Assembly: GCA_020744425.1 (NCBI GenBank)
Contig: JAGMUV010000005.1
Coordinates: 372,001-436,000, forward strand
Length of the DNA: 64,000 nucleotides
Source: Dactylonectria macrodidyma
Taxonomy: Eukaryota; Ascomycota; Sordariomycetes; Hypocreales; Nectriaceae
Reading direction: 5' to 3'
Part shown: positions 1-11,539 of the stretch, in pieces
How positions within the stretch are numbered: the first letter of the stretch is position 1
Layout: every line of letters starts with the position of its first letter
Made by a program: the position numbers and the translations under genes
Notes under the pieces: generated by a model
Databases searched by the model: none
What the model was told of the DNA's origin: nothing
The model's input: only the letters and a program-made list of their open reading frames with translations

Positions 1-1620
1 CTGGTACCCAGGCAAGACAGTGCCGTCTTTACTAGCAGGAGGACCCCAGGTCTTGACAAAGATCGATCACCTTCTTGACCGCCTTAAATCCGTCTTATAT
101 ATTGGCATCCGCAGCATCCTTCTAACCTGGAAGACGACCCTATTAGCTGTCCTCTATTGCGAAAGCGGCATTCCGCCAGTCGAGCAGCTACTAGATGCTA
201 TACGCCTACGACACGCAGCCCGCCTCCAAGCCCTAGATCCGAGGCACCCCCTCACAGCTAGGGCGATTGTCCCAGCACACAGGCCGGGCCGGAAGCCGAA
301 CTATAAGACCCGTCTGCAACAGACTGCGCTACTTCTCCTGCCCTCGCCTCGGCCAGACCTCCTTTAACGCCAATACAGACCCATCTAACTGCACATCCAG
401 CCGAAGGCGAAGGCCGTTCTGGCCTTTCTTGCCTGGATGGAGACCTTATTTATAGAAGACCTTATCGTTTACTCAGACGGATCCTGATCGTAAGACGGGG
501 CCGCGGGCTATGGGTATGTTATTTACTGCAATAAACACTCAATCGGCGAGGGGCTAGCCCGGCTAGGCCCCGTTGAGGTGTTTGATGCAGAAGTGGCCGG
601 GGCCTTAGCAGGCCTACGTCATGCAACTAACCTGGCCTAGCTAGGCTCATATATTTACGTCTGCTTTGATAATACATTAGCAGCGGCTGGCTTGCTAGGC
701 CAGCTGTCGGAATCCTCTTAGGCCTAGTTCCTGGAGTTCTACTCGATCGCACGAGCCTACGGGGCTATATCTGTACGATGGAGCCCTGGCCATAAAGGCA
801 TCCCTGGAAATGAACAAGCTGACAAGCTGGCTAAAGCAGGAACGGAGCTGCCGGAACCACCCGGCGCGGCCCCGTCCCTCGCTTTCAACCGAAGGAAGGC
901 CAGAGCCCTCCCCCGTACTGCTTTCAAGGCCTGGTGGCAAGACCACGCCCCAGACTCTTATCAACCCTATAGGCTAGAGGCAGCCGCCGCTAGCCCAGCT
1001 GAATTACAGCTTCCCCGGAAGACTCTCAGATATCTCTTAGTAGCCCGCTCTGGCTACGGAGACTTTGCTACATACCACAAGAGATTTGCCTACGATAACG
1101 CACAGCTCGAGTGCTTATACAGACGGCGGAAATCACCCGAACATCCCTTCTACTGCTATAAGGTTGACCGTCGCTATCGGATAAAGTTAGGCCTTTTTCC
1201 GAAGCTGACGATTAACCGTGTAATAGGATAAGATTTCGGCGAGTTCGTCGTGATGATAGAGGCAGCAAAATTCTTTACGGAAACCTGCCCATATCATCGC
1301 TCCCTCGCCTAGAACCCCCGGAAGTTGCGGTAATAGCCGCTTCAGCCCTAGACTCTAAAAATTCACTCTTTCCCCCCTTTTTTCCTTTGTCTTTTATTCC
1401 TCGGCGTTGTCAAAAGGCTCGGCTCGCGAGGCCGGGCCTGCGACGCACTGCGCTGTATAGCAGCTTTGAATGCGGTTTCCCCCCGGTTCCCCTAAAAATC
1501 GGATGATATTGCAGCCGTCGGGCTGCACCCTGAAAATCCGCTAACGGATATCGGGTTCGAAATAATAGGTCAAATAGGGCCGCTTAATTGCTAGATGGAA
1601 GAGGAAGAAGGATCGCAATC
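1..1620 (+). mobile_element. Degenerate Tad-like LINE: RNase H domain and 3' tail
   Basis: This is the 3' part of a non-LTR retrotransposon whose 5' part lies outside the window. Positions 20-367 read as the linker after a reverse transcriptase, including a PPVEQLLDAIRLRHAARLQ-type stretch. From about 430 the plus strand reads as an RNase H domain. The catalytic series is visible: YSDGS near 465, FDAEVAGAL near 580, CFDN near 660, and GHKGIPGNEQADKLAK near 790-835. A degenerate zinc-knuckle-like stretch ending in KSPEHPFYC lies near 1110-1160. At least five in-frame stops (TGA, TAA and three TAG, about 487-725) break the frame, so it is a dead copy. TAG in place of CAG or TGG codons fits repeat-induced point mutation. 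A GC-rich 3' untranslated tail follows to roughly 1570-1620. The exact 3' boundary is not defined. Confidence 0.85.
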
Positions 1621-1677
1621 TCGGCTCGTGGAGGGATGTAATTAGACTTATACGTAATATCAGATTGCGGGTCCGAG

Positions 1678-1700
1678 CCACGGGCCCACTGGGCCCGTGG
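1678..1700. repeat. Perfect 11-bp inverted repeat with 1-nt spacer
   Basis: The arms CCACGGGCCCA and TGGGCCCGTGG are separated by one C. They form a perfect GC-rich palindrome just downstream of the LINE tail. It could be an internal hairpin of a repeat or a remnant of element-end structure; function is unknown. Confidence 0.8.
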
Positions 1701-1856
1701 CCCCGGCCCCGGGTCAGTCTTAGCTACGCTATCGGCTCCGCCGAAGCTAGCTACCCTGTACCTTGGTTTCTTTAGCTGTAGACTCCAGCCTAGCACGTCG
1801 TCTTGCCCCTAGAGGGATTCTGTAGACATCTAGATGTCTTCACGACGGTAATTAAT

Positions 1857-1880
1857 CAACAACAACAACAACAACAACAA
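1857..1880 (+). repeat. (CAA)8 microsatellite
   Basis: Eight uninterrupted CAA units. Simple tails of this kind can mark the 3' end of LINE insertions, and this one lies about 250-300 bases beyond the recognisable LINE tail, so it may be the real element end. It may equally be an ordinary microsatellite. Confidence 0.85.
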
Positions 1881-2669
1881 TGTGGAGGGGGGGATTCAGG
1901 GCCCAGACGTCAAGCGTTAGACCTAATTAGATCCCGTCTCAATCCACGTTGCCAAGAGCCACAGGAGCTCATCGCGTATTTTACATTTCATATTGAGTTC
2001 AAGCTACATTCTCGGTCGAGAATTCCATGTCCATGTTATCGGGGTCGTCACATGGCAGAACTAAAAGACACATGGCAGAACTAAAGGACACATGGCGAAA
2101 GGTTTTGTAACGGGGACTTCCAGGCAGCCTTGATCAATCCTCCCATGTGTGCCTTGGATGCCGCTCATTTACTGAACCTATCATTTGTTCTAGACTCTGT
2201 TTGACTTTAGAGCTACGTGCACTTGGCTCACTGCAGAATTCTGTCCATTTCCAGCTATGCCTGCGGAAGCCTTAGCAGCCCAGTTCCTTCAGCAAATCGT
2301 ACGACAAGATGGAATGGAAGCAAAACCTTTGCTACATGGCGAAGATAGATAATTCAAATGTTCAGTTCCTATGGCTTACTACCTACTGTTTGCCGGAGCC
2401 AATTGCCTGAGTCAGCCCATGGCGCGAGAGATACATGCTTCAAATAAGAAATCGAAACTTCCATATCTACGAGGAGCCACCTAACAAGCCAATGCTTGGG
2501 TAGAAACCCTCCAATGAATGGTCACTATCGACAGGTTCTCAACCCTTCAACGTGGCAAACACTAAGGCAGTGTGAACACCCTTTCTTTCCCCTCGTATTC
2601 AACTCGGTCTCAAAGGTATGCTACCATCGCAACGTGTCACCAAAACTGTCCAGACTGACCCGAGGTAGG
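1881..2669. other. Gene-poor spacer upstream of the glycosyltransferase
   Basis: Apart from the short tandem duplication no gene is recognised here. It contains the presumed promoter and leader of the glycosyltransferase gene. The reading frame is open upstream to an ATG at 2496, but the residues added there do not resemble the family. Confidence 0.5.
2051..2097 (+). repeat. Short tandem duplication, 20-bp unit
   Basis: The 20-base unit starting CATGGCAGAACTAAA occurs at 2051-2070 and 2071-2090 with one difference. A third partial copy, CATGGCG, starts at 2091. Confidence 0.85.
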
Positions 2670-4795
2670 ATGGCGGTGGACACAGCGAACATGTTTGACG
2701 ACTGTTATGAGATTACCGAACGCCCTGGACGCTCACAATGCGACAAAGATGATGCAAGGCCGAAGACCGCACATGGTGCTACCCAAGATACTGAGATTGG
2801 CCAAACCTTCAACGCCTCATTTCTGGGTCCCACTGCGGAAGATCCCGACAAGACTAAACCAGATGCAACACTGAACCAAGCGCCATCGACACGAAAGGGC
2901 ATAGTGGTGTCTCGTGAATACCCTGAAGTCGAGGACCCCGTTGACACAGCGCGCACACTTACTCGCAAAGATCTGAAAATCCAGCGGGTTACATTTCTCG
3001 GATTCATCATGCTTATGAACATCGTTGTGGCTATCATTATGTTCTTCAGTAAGCAGCCGAAGATCATCTTCGTCCTCATTTTGTTCATTAAAAGCAAAGA
3101 CTTCATCTCAGCCATCATCTCACCGTTGGGCATATTCTATGAATGGCTGAAAAGGCTGTTGATCGAACAAGAGCCTGTTTCTCAACGATGGATACTTTCT
3201 CTCATCCCCGCTTACTCTGAAAGTGAACAACAAATTGTCAAGACCATCTTTTCTCTCCGTGACAATGGCGTTGAGCCTCATCGCCAGGTCATGGTCGTTA
3301 TCCTCGATGGCAACCCCCGTGATGTTCGAAGCCACATGACACAAGTCATTTCAGAATTTGAGCGCCCATATATCTCGTTCAAATTCAAGAGGGGCGTTCT
3401 CCGCATCATATCGGGATTTATGGAAGAAGTGCCCGTCATCGTCCTTGAAAAGCTTAAGAATGGCGGGAAAAAGGACTCTCTCATCCTATGTCACGACCTC
3501 TTCAACTACAGCCGGGATAACGCTCCACTCTACACGAAGCTTCTCAGGGAGGAGATTTGGAGCCATGTTCTGCCACGTCTGACAGAAGAAGATGCATTTG
3601 CAGGCTTCGACATGGTCTTTTGCACCGACGCAGACTCGACGATTTACAAAGGCGCGCTTGCCAAACTCGCGAATGCCCTTGCTCGAGATAACAACGCCAT
3701 CGCAGCCTGCGGCCTGGTCCTTGTTGAGCTAGAGCCAGGGCTTGAATGGTCTGTTTGGAATCTTTATCAACAATTTCAGGTTCGTATACTTACCAAGGAG
3801 TCCAATTCGCCAATGCTAACATTCCAAGTATACCTTTGGACAATACGTTCGAAGAAGGGCCGAGAACGTCTTCGGCAAAGTCACTTGTCTTCCGGGCTGC
3901 ATTACAATGATCGCAGTCAGAGAAGAAATGGGTGGAGCAATCCGCAAGTATGCAGAGCCTGTGACTGGATACTTGGTACTTTCACATCAAGTCCAGTACC
4001 TTGTGAGTCAACATTAGCAACTCTCCCAGTACATCCAAACACTGACAAATATCCCTAGGGGACTGATCGACGACTCACCTACTCAATGCTTTCCCAAGGC
4101 ACGCATTTAAAAACTCTGTTCGTCCCGGATGCCATCAGCGAGACGGTAGCACCGCAATCCATACAGCACTATCTGAGCCAACGGCGCAGGTGGGGGTCAA
4201 ATGCCTACTTCAACAACTATTTTTACCTCGGCGGAGAGAAGATGATTGCCTTGACTCGAATCGCAGCCACTGTCGAGGTGGTTCGCCTGAGTCTAGTCTA
4301 TTACCGAGTCCTCAACACTGTGCTATTCGTCAAACGACTCACGCACGGAGTTCAGGTGATAAAGTTGATTCCGATGATAATAATCTCACAATTACCTTCC
4401 CTATGGTTTCTCTGCTCCATAATCATGGAGAAGGAGTTGAGAAAACGAGCACACAAGTTACTCATTGGATTTTGCATAAACAAATTTGTCTCGCCCTTCA
4501 TGTCGCTGGTAATATTTACCAAAGTTGTCGCAAACTTGGGCAGTCAAGGTACATTCTTTGAACGCCACAAAGATGCATTCCCGATTACTAACAACACTTA
4601 GCATGGGGCATGTCCGGGGTTACCGCGAGCTCAGATCCAGTAGCTGTTGCCCCTCCCAGCCAAGAATTAGCCTCTACAGCAGACCTTTCTGCTGCAGAGA
4701 AGGGAGAAGCAGGCACAAGAGAGACTCGGCCTCAGAATCTAAATCATTCTCGAATGGATAGTTCGGCAAGTTTTAGCGGCGTAAGCATCGAATGA
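2670..4795 (+). CDS. Chitin-synthase-like family 2 glycosyltransferase
   Basis: A membrane polysaccharide synthase of the processive GT2 type, expected to transfer sugar from a UDP-sugar into a growing chain at the plasma membrane. Exons: 2670-3779, 3829-4002, 4059-4548, 4602-4795 (655 residues). It has a polar N-terminus of about 110 residues, two hydrophobic segments near residues 115-155, the IPAYSE nucleotide-binding strand (about 190), the metal-binding FCTDADS motif (about 312), the VTCLPGC motif of chitin synthases (about 390), the QRRRW product-binding motif (about 468) and C-terminal membrane helices. It is shorter than class I-III or myosin-type chitin synthases. The start at 2670 was chosen because upstream residues look non-coding; an in-frame ATG at 2496 is the alternative. 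The acceptor and product cannot be read from sequence; chitin, hyaluronan-like or another beta-linked polymer are all possible. It is convergent with the beta-helix gene, 388 bases apart. Confidence 0.85.
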
Positions 4796-5183
4796 GGGAA
4801 TGGGAAAAGCAAAACAGGAAGAATCTTTCATAACTGTTGCCACTGTGCCGATCTCAGGGACATTTGGGCATTTAGTTCTGTACTTTATTGAACCTAGAGA
4901 AGAACCTTTGCAAAGACGATAGATAAATGTAGAAGAGAATGCGCAAGAATAAATTTGGCACTCTTTTTAAACCGGTATAGATAAAAAGGAATGAGGGCCC
5001 CACGCATTGGATATAATTCAGAATCATTCTTGAACCCATTGTCAATGTAGTGAAACAGGCGCAAGAAGAAAACTATCAGGGGCACACACCTTCATTATCA
5101 ACCATGCCATTACAGTGATGCTACCGCAATAAGGTCGATACCTATATTAGATGAATTAAAACTCCATCCAGATTCATGATGAC
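4796..5183. other. Spacer between convergent genes
   Basis: AT-rich 3' flanks of the glycosyltransferase and the beta-helix gene. No gene is seen. Confidence 0.6.
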
Positions 5184-6780
5184 CTAACCTTCAACATCAC
5201 GGGAAGTCTCGCTTACGGTGGCATTCCAATGGACTCCCCGGGCTTGAAGCTGGGCCGCGAAGAGGCTTCGCGGCATCACTTGCCGGCTTGGGCTGATGAA
5301 AGTGGCGTTCCCTGTCGTCACATTCGTCCCTCCGCAGCCCACACACCAATTAATTCCAAGCGGTGGAGACTCAAAGTCGACGTAACCCCCCAGGTTCCAA
5401 CCAACCCCAGCATTGATTGTCCATCCTTGGCCTGTACCCTTGGTGTCTCGATTCACAAACAAGGTGGGTACTAGGCTGCCCTCGACTAGTAAGCCTTGGG
5501 CCCATCTTTGATGGGGAAAAATAGTTTGTACGCTGGACCGTGTCTTGTGACGGGTGACAGTGTTTGGTCCCGGGGTTAACGAGTCGGTAGTCACGGAGAA
5601 GGTTCTCGCCGTTTCTAGCCCGGCTTGGGTACAGTCTTGAACCAGAACTTGCGAGCCGCTGATGGAAATGTCAGCAGGAATGGCGACTCCTTCAATATCC
5701 CGATCTCGAGTCATGGTGCTATTCTGGATGGTGATGCGAGAGGCGTCCCTCTGCACCTCAAAAAATTTGTTGAAGCCCACCAAAGTCAACCCGCTTGCCC
5801 AGCTGTCAACTGTCCAAGATGAAAAGCTGACGGCGGCGCTGTTGCACGAGGTATCGTCAAGAGGGGTTCCGGAGCATGTGTTTGGGATTTCGATACGCAA
5901 GTTTTCAACGCCCATTTCGGATGCAACGACTGGTGGCATGTAGGCCCAGACTTGCGGCTTCATGTACGCCGAGTCAAGCGCATCTGCCAGAGGTATCTTG
6001 AGTGTGATATGGTTGCCGTCGATGGATTCGATCTTGTTTGGAGACATGATTTTCTTGCCTGCCTTTTCGGTCTCAGTATTTCCCATCCCGTATCATTCGT
6101 GTTGAGAAGCATCCTACCGGTATCCAAGTTTGCGCAACGCCATCTCGCACTAAGTCGCTCATTCCGTTGGCTCTGACCCAAGATTCCGTTGCGTCGCGGC
6201 AAATATAGACTGACTGGTTAACTGCAAACCCAGCACTGTCGTTGACGGTAACCACCGACGACCCGATCGGAACGTATTCGTTGGTGATGTTCGATTTGAT
6301 TCCGAACTCTGCCTTGGGAGCAAGGTCAAGGTTTCCGAGAGCGAAGACCGGCTTAGTGGGCTTCTTCTCTAGCACAAGCGTCGTCCCAATTTTCCCAAAG
6401 CCAGTCACGACAACATTGCTGCGTAGCTGTATGCCAGCAGTTATCGTCATTTTACCGCGGGGAAGCTTCACAAGGCCACCACCCCGCTGGGCGACGTTAT
6501 CAATAGCCTCCTGGATCAAAGGCGTCATATCTCCCATAGATCTCCAAGGGACACTGACTGACACATTGAAGTAGTCATTGGATGGTGTTGGTATATCCGA
6601 GTTGTGGTAACCGCAGTAACTGAAGTCGGGGAACCGGTTGCCGCGAGAGTCGACAATAGAAGCCCAGTCAGTCTCATTTTGCTTTTCGCCCGACCGTCTA
6701 TGGTTGATGACCGATTGGGCTGCCCAGTAGCAAAGGAAGATGGCAATGATAGTGAAAGGGGTGGGAGAAAGCATCTTCAA
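5184..6780 (-). CDS. Membrane-anchored or secreted parallel beta-helix protein (pectate-lyase-like fold)
   Basis: Exons on the minus strand: 6780-6118 and 6062-5184 (513 residues). The 55-base intron joins TWIP to AGKKIMSPNKI. The N-terminus has one hydrophobic segment (about residues 8-24) that serves as a signal peptide or signal anchor. The following region has the usual start of single-stranded right-handed beta-helix enzymes: a PDFSYCGYHNSDIP motif, then IQEAIDNVAQRGGGLVKLPRG and later rungs with repeated V/I/N positions. Potential N-glycosylation sites are many. This fold is used by polysaccharide lyases and hydrolases and by some non-enzymatic adhesins; I do not recognise a specific family and assign no substrate. 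Being next to a polysaccharide synthase suggests a role in trimming or modifying its product, which is inference. The intron borders are a best guess. Confidence 0.75.
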
Positions 6781-6857
6781 AGTCGCATCTGACCCGAGTT
6801 CCTCTCAGTTGCTTACGCTGCTAGACGCAACCCAACAGTTGACGTACTTCGGCCACG

Positions 6858-6865
6858 TATATATA
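6858..6865 (-). promoter_or_regulatory. TATA box of the beta-helix gene
   Basis: TATATATA lies about 78 bases upstream of the ATG at 6780 on the minus strand, a plausible distance for a short leader. Confidence 0.5.
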
Positions 6866-7735
6866 GGAAGCTAATCTATCTAGACGTTATATCAAATCAA
6901 TAAAAAGCGCGTAACTTAAAATGTCCTGTGGTTTGGGTTTTGAAAGTGGAGCGATGTTGGGTTTCTGGCTGGAATGAGGGTTTGTACATCATCTGGACTC
7001 CGAACCTTAACTAGTGCCTAGCCCAACTCGACCACATTTGCGTCGTTCATTCAGCTCGCCACCCCAAAAGTTTCGGCAGCATAGCTAGTAAGCGTCATAT
7101 GCGATCTTAAAAAAGAGAGAAATGGGCAATGATGCATCAGCATCCCGTCTTGATGAAAAGAACGCGATCCTTGTGCATTCGCACACAAAAGTGTCAACTC
7201 AACAATAGACATATAACATCTTGAATTACTTAGGTCACCTTAATGAATGCTCAAGGAATTGACACTGTAGGAGAAGATAATAGGGCATCAGGTACTCCGC
7301 AAACTCCTGTAGGTCAAACGACTCATGCTTCAAGTCTTATTAACTTAGTTATTAACGCATATAATTTTCTTTTAAAATTCAGAGAATTAATAATAGAACT
7401 GTCATTTGTTAATATATAGGAAATATAACAGAATAAAATATGCATTTAATCCACCTTAGATCTCTATTTAAATATGTTATACGTAGATAAAAAAATAAAC
7501 TTAGCGGATATTAAGTCTTACTACAGCTCTTAAAATGGAGTTACATGTTAGCTTACCTCAGTCTTTAACTAATAATTTACCCTAAGTCTTAGATACAAAT
7601 GCTTCTTTAGTTCCATGTAATTGCTTTTATTATTTTTAGTTGCTATCATTATTATGATAATTGCGCGATTTAAAGCTCACGTTAAGAAGACCCCTATACT
7701 TAGTGAGAGGAAACTACTGAGTAATATTGGCCTCT
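6866..7735. other. Intergenic block, strongly AT-rich at about 7320-7710
   Basis: No gene is recognised. The stretch from about 7320 to 7710 is conspicuously AT-rich with many TA dinucleotides, unlike the flanking genes. It resembles an old sequence eroded by repeat-induced point mutation, or an AT-rich spacer. It directly abuts the 3' end of the Zn2Cys6 regulator gene. Confidence 0.6.
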
Positions 7736-7923
7736 TTACAACTCTTGGAATTCAGAATCAACCTCCAACTCCTGAAGCACTTCCATTGATTCCTGGTTAG
7801 TGTAAAACCAATCCTCCAATTGCACTCCGTTACCTAACCATAATAATGGATTTATTCCATTAGCATTCTCCCCTGGCTCCAAGTTGTGCATGACCTCGAT
7901 CCCACTGGAACCTGCTTGTTGCC

Positions 7924-7961
<38 letters not shown>

Positions 7962-10511
7962 TCACTGTCGTATATTCCCACATGTGGAAAGCCGAGTGTG
8001 GCCAGATGACTGTCAAATTGAGTCATGCCTTTTGACCGGCCTTTGTGCGTCGTAGAGTTGTGACATTCGACATATCGCGCAGCGATGTTATGTAGCACCT
8101 GAAAGAGGCTGTGCATCTTGGCCGCAGGTTCTGAGGCGGAGGATGCGGCTTGTATTGAGGTAATAAAGGCATTAAGATGGGCCAGGTCGGTGTGATCTTG
8201 AGTCTCAATTACATGGCAAAATATCACAATAAAGGGCACAAATGGTGCGAAGAGAAGGGTCCTAGTTGTGTCAGTCTTATATACTCATCCGGTTTTAAAA
8301 TCTCATAAATGTACCAAACTCACACAACTTACCAATGAACATATGTCTGAAAGTAGATATCATCAGTCTTTTTTATAATATCCATGACGTCGCGATGTTT
8401 CTCCAGTGTCGCACGTGCAGCATTAATGCAGTCGGAGCTAAAGGCCGTTGGAGAGTTGGGATCTCTCGGGCCCGCTCTGTAGACATGAGTGAGGAGTGAC
8501 AGGCGAAGAATATCATCGGACACGGCATAGAAATCCATCAAGTCATCTCCAGAGGCTTTTTTTGCGATAGAGATCCAATTTTTCTATTTCCAGTTAGCAA
8601 TGTCAGTCTTTGCGCAACATAGCTGATTGATGGCTCAGGCCGGCCTACGTTGGTTTCCGCAGTGTCTTTCTCCAACTGCTGCAAGCTTGAAACAAGAAAC
8701 TGAACTCTGGATTGCCGCACATTATCTGGTTGCTTTATCGAGTCGGGACTGTACAGCATCTCGTATATATTACCCTGGCATCTTGCAGATCTGATCCATA
8801 GAGCAAAGTAGGCCAGAACAGGCTGTTGATCAGGTCCTGGTGCTGAAGGCAGATCAATCGTAATGTCCCAGTCAGGGATAGTCGAGGCTCGGCCCAGGCG
8901 AAGAGAGAGGCTCTTGTCGACAAAATACATTGTCCAAAAGAGAAAGCGATTGTACCTTGCCCCCTCTAGCGTCTCATTCTTCATGGGAACGACCCGATGA
9001 TACCCCAAGGTCTGGCATAACTCGGACGCCTTGGAAGACAAAGTCCAGCAGAGTATGGGTTTGGAAAACTCCATGCAGTAAAACGTCTCGAGGTAGATTA
9101 GCTTCCACCCTGGCTTGGGGTCAGAGGGTCACCTACCCCAAACAGAAGAGCAGCGATCGCATCCGAAGATGCTGGCAGATGCAGAGGTAAGTTGGCGAGT
9201 CCTGTCTCAAGGTTCTCACGACATAGGCGTGAGTAGGCAAAATATTCTTCTTTCTCATCAGAGGGAGCCTTGACGACACGGGCATAATCGCAGCAAAGAG
9301 AATAAAGGCCTGCATTGACGATGATGAAATCGAAATGGGAGCGGTCGTTCGAGAAGTAAACTTCGAGACATATGTCGCCAAAAGACTGCATTGTGATGAA
9401 TTCATAAACCCAGCCAGTCCCGGCAAGTCGCTGGGCTGAGGAATGGATAGTGTTAGTCGAGGGCATGTGGCCACTTACGATGGCAGAAACCTACATTTGG
9501 CGAGACGGATCAGGGGCACGACTTTGTGTATAGGGGGCAACTCGTATCTCTGCGGCCGTGGATGCGGAACAGATCTTGCACGGGGGTAGGCCATCTCAAA
9601 TTCGTCAAGTTGTCTCTTCGAAGCGCTTACAACTTGAGACAGTGCATCAAGAGTCTCTCGAATGTCCGGGGTAGAGCCTTGTAGGGAGTCTGCCCTGACA
9701 GCATTCTGCACGAAATCATTAACGAAGACAGAATGTGCAGATAATGACGACTCCCCTTCCACCGCAGGCCCCACGCTCGTCTCCGGCGAGGCTGAATAAC
9801 CGAAGGAAATGGTGCGCTCCGGCATGGTTGTGGCTTGCATCGATACATCCTTAGGTGGATTGGACGGGCTGCTATTGGCCGAAAGATGCATGGTAAGGTT
9901 TTGCAGCAGCTTGGTAACGTCATGGAGCCGATCGTCGATGGTATCGATTTTTTTCTCACTGGGTTGCGTTACATATCAGTAAGAGAAACAATTCTAAATG
10001 ACAGTGTATAGGGCTCGACTGTCGCAAGCTAAAGAGTAGGTTGAACAAGAGCGTCACGGCAGAGAGACTTACTACTGAGGAGTGAGCAGGATGCGAGTTC
10101 GCTTCTCTCTTGGTCTGATGCTTCCTTGGACGCACTCGAGCTTGGCGCGTCGGCAGTGTGAGCAAGGCGATTCTCTATTGCAGCGAATCTAGAAGCGTGT
10201 GAGTTTCTCAGGTCAAGGCTATGGGGACAATGGAAGCAAATCCAAAAAGTTTGCCCCCCAGGCGAGTAGATTATCGGATCGGGCTGTCCAAGATATCATG
10301 AACTATACATACTTTGCGGCTGCGGCAGGCTTCACACTGGTAACGTATTAGCTATGGAAAGGCGTGGCCATGGGAGTTAATGCCAGGGGTAGGGACCACT
10401 CACAGCTCCCCGACCGGGGGTATAAGAGGTTGACGACAGCGATGGCGGAAGGGCCGTCGGCGACTCGGAAGCCTCGCCATGCTCACTAACAGTGTCCTGC
10501 ATGCCATCCAT
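7736..10511 (-). CDS. Zn2Cys6 transcription factor, Fungal_trans type, with polyglutamine tract
   Basis: A nuclear regulator of the Gal4 class. Eight minus-strand exons close in frame: 10511-10404, 10351-10313, 10188-10073, 9958-9495, 9435-9137, 9086-8649, 8583-8333, 8261-7736 (746 residues). The zinc cluster is split by a 124-base intron and, once joined, reads CEACRSRKIRC then NRESPCSHCRRAKLEC (C-x2-C-x6-C-x5-C-x2-C-x6-C). It is followed by a basic linker (RPREKRTR) and a coiled-coil-like stretch starting YEKKIDTIDDRL. The middle has the Fungal_trans signature around TFYCMEFSKP and SSKASELCQTLGYHR. An uninterrupted glutamine run (about 7927-7957) lies near the C-terminus. Its start is about 1.0 kb from the divergently transcribed ABC exporter, which makes that exporter a likely target, though this is inferred from position only. 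Confidence 0.92.
7927..7957 (-). repeat. CTG/CAG trinucleotide run coding polyglutamine
   Basis: GCTGCTG repeats on the plus strand encode a run of about ten to eleven glutamines in the C-terminal part of the Zn2Cys6 regulator. Such tracts are length-variable between strains and can tune activation strength. Confidence 0.85.
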
Positions 10512-11539
10512 GATGCAGGGAAGCGATGCAATTTGCCGAGGATGCAGGACAGAAGAGTGCTAAAGAAAGACAAGCAAGAGCAAAGAACAATTGAGATTGT
10601 GCTGGTTCGGGAAAGGCGACGTCGGGCTCCGAAAGGAAAAACACTGTAGATAACTAGAGTAGAAGCCCTTTTGATGCTGAACCTCAAACCCTCTGTTAAG
10701 CAAGCCGCTAAGTCTCTGCAGCCTGCCTCCTATAGCGGTGAGTCACCGGCGAGACTCTTGCGGTATAGAGGGAGCCGAGGGTGGATAATGGATCTTGTAT
10801 CATGAATCATGGGTCATGGATTGTGCCCCTTCGGGTCTCCTCTCGCCAAGCCCATGCTGTTTCGGAGGCCGCGAGCGCCGGCGTCCGAAGTCGAGGCTGC
10901 TAAGCCACACCTCCGTCTCAGCCACTGCTGACATGCCCAACGTATGTGATTGGATCCAACCTGCGCCACCCGGGATCCCGCATGTCCCGTTCCGTGACAT
11001 CTTTTGTCTTGAGACATTTGTGCCGAACCGACGTGCTTTATTGATGGAGCAGAGCACTGGTACAGTGGTGGAACCCATAATTAAACCAGCGGTTTTTTTT
11101 TTTCACTAATCAAGTATGCATTAAGGGGCCTCGGCATGTAAGATTGTTTCGGGGCTCGGTGGCAGCCGGAGCCGAATTTGAAGGTTGATGGCGAGGTGCC
11201 CAAGGACAGAACTTGTTGACATCTTATAGGTTATATAGCGTATCTCTTCTCCCCTACTCATTCTTCTTTTTTACAGAGACTACCATATTACACTACATTC
11301 TTTTACAGTTATTGCATCCTACTCTCGCTGTTACATATACTGGCCTCTCTTCATTCACAACCACAAGGTGTCTTTTCGCCTTACTTGACTCTTTTCCTTT
11401 CATCCTCCTACCCAAATTTCTCTCCAGGAAGCGTACTATTTCACCGGTTTTCCTTCGTCCTCGACCGAGACACCACCACGCCGTGCTAGGCCGCCTCATC
11501 GAACCGAGTGTGGGGAAGTCATCTGGCCAGCGTTTCGCC
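10512..11539. promoter_or_regulatory. Divergent promoter between regulator and ABC exporter
   Basis: This 1.0-kb interval must hold the promoters and leaders of both genes. A poly-T run lies near 11092-11102. The exporter reading frame stays open upstream to 11213, but that stretch is CT-rich and low in protein character, so it is read as 5' leader. No operator can be named with confidence. Confidence 0.5.

Noticed and set aside
10795..11109. Open frames on both strands in the divergent promoter
   Set aside because: They lie between two clearly assigned genes, overlap each other on opposite strands and lack protein character.
11213..11539. 109-residue N-terminal extension of the ABC exporter
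   Set aside because: CT-rich leader composition; the family's normal acidic N-terminus begins at MGTKPQD (11540).
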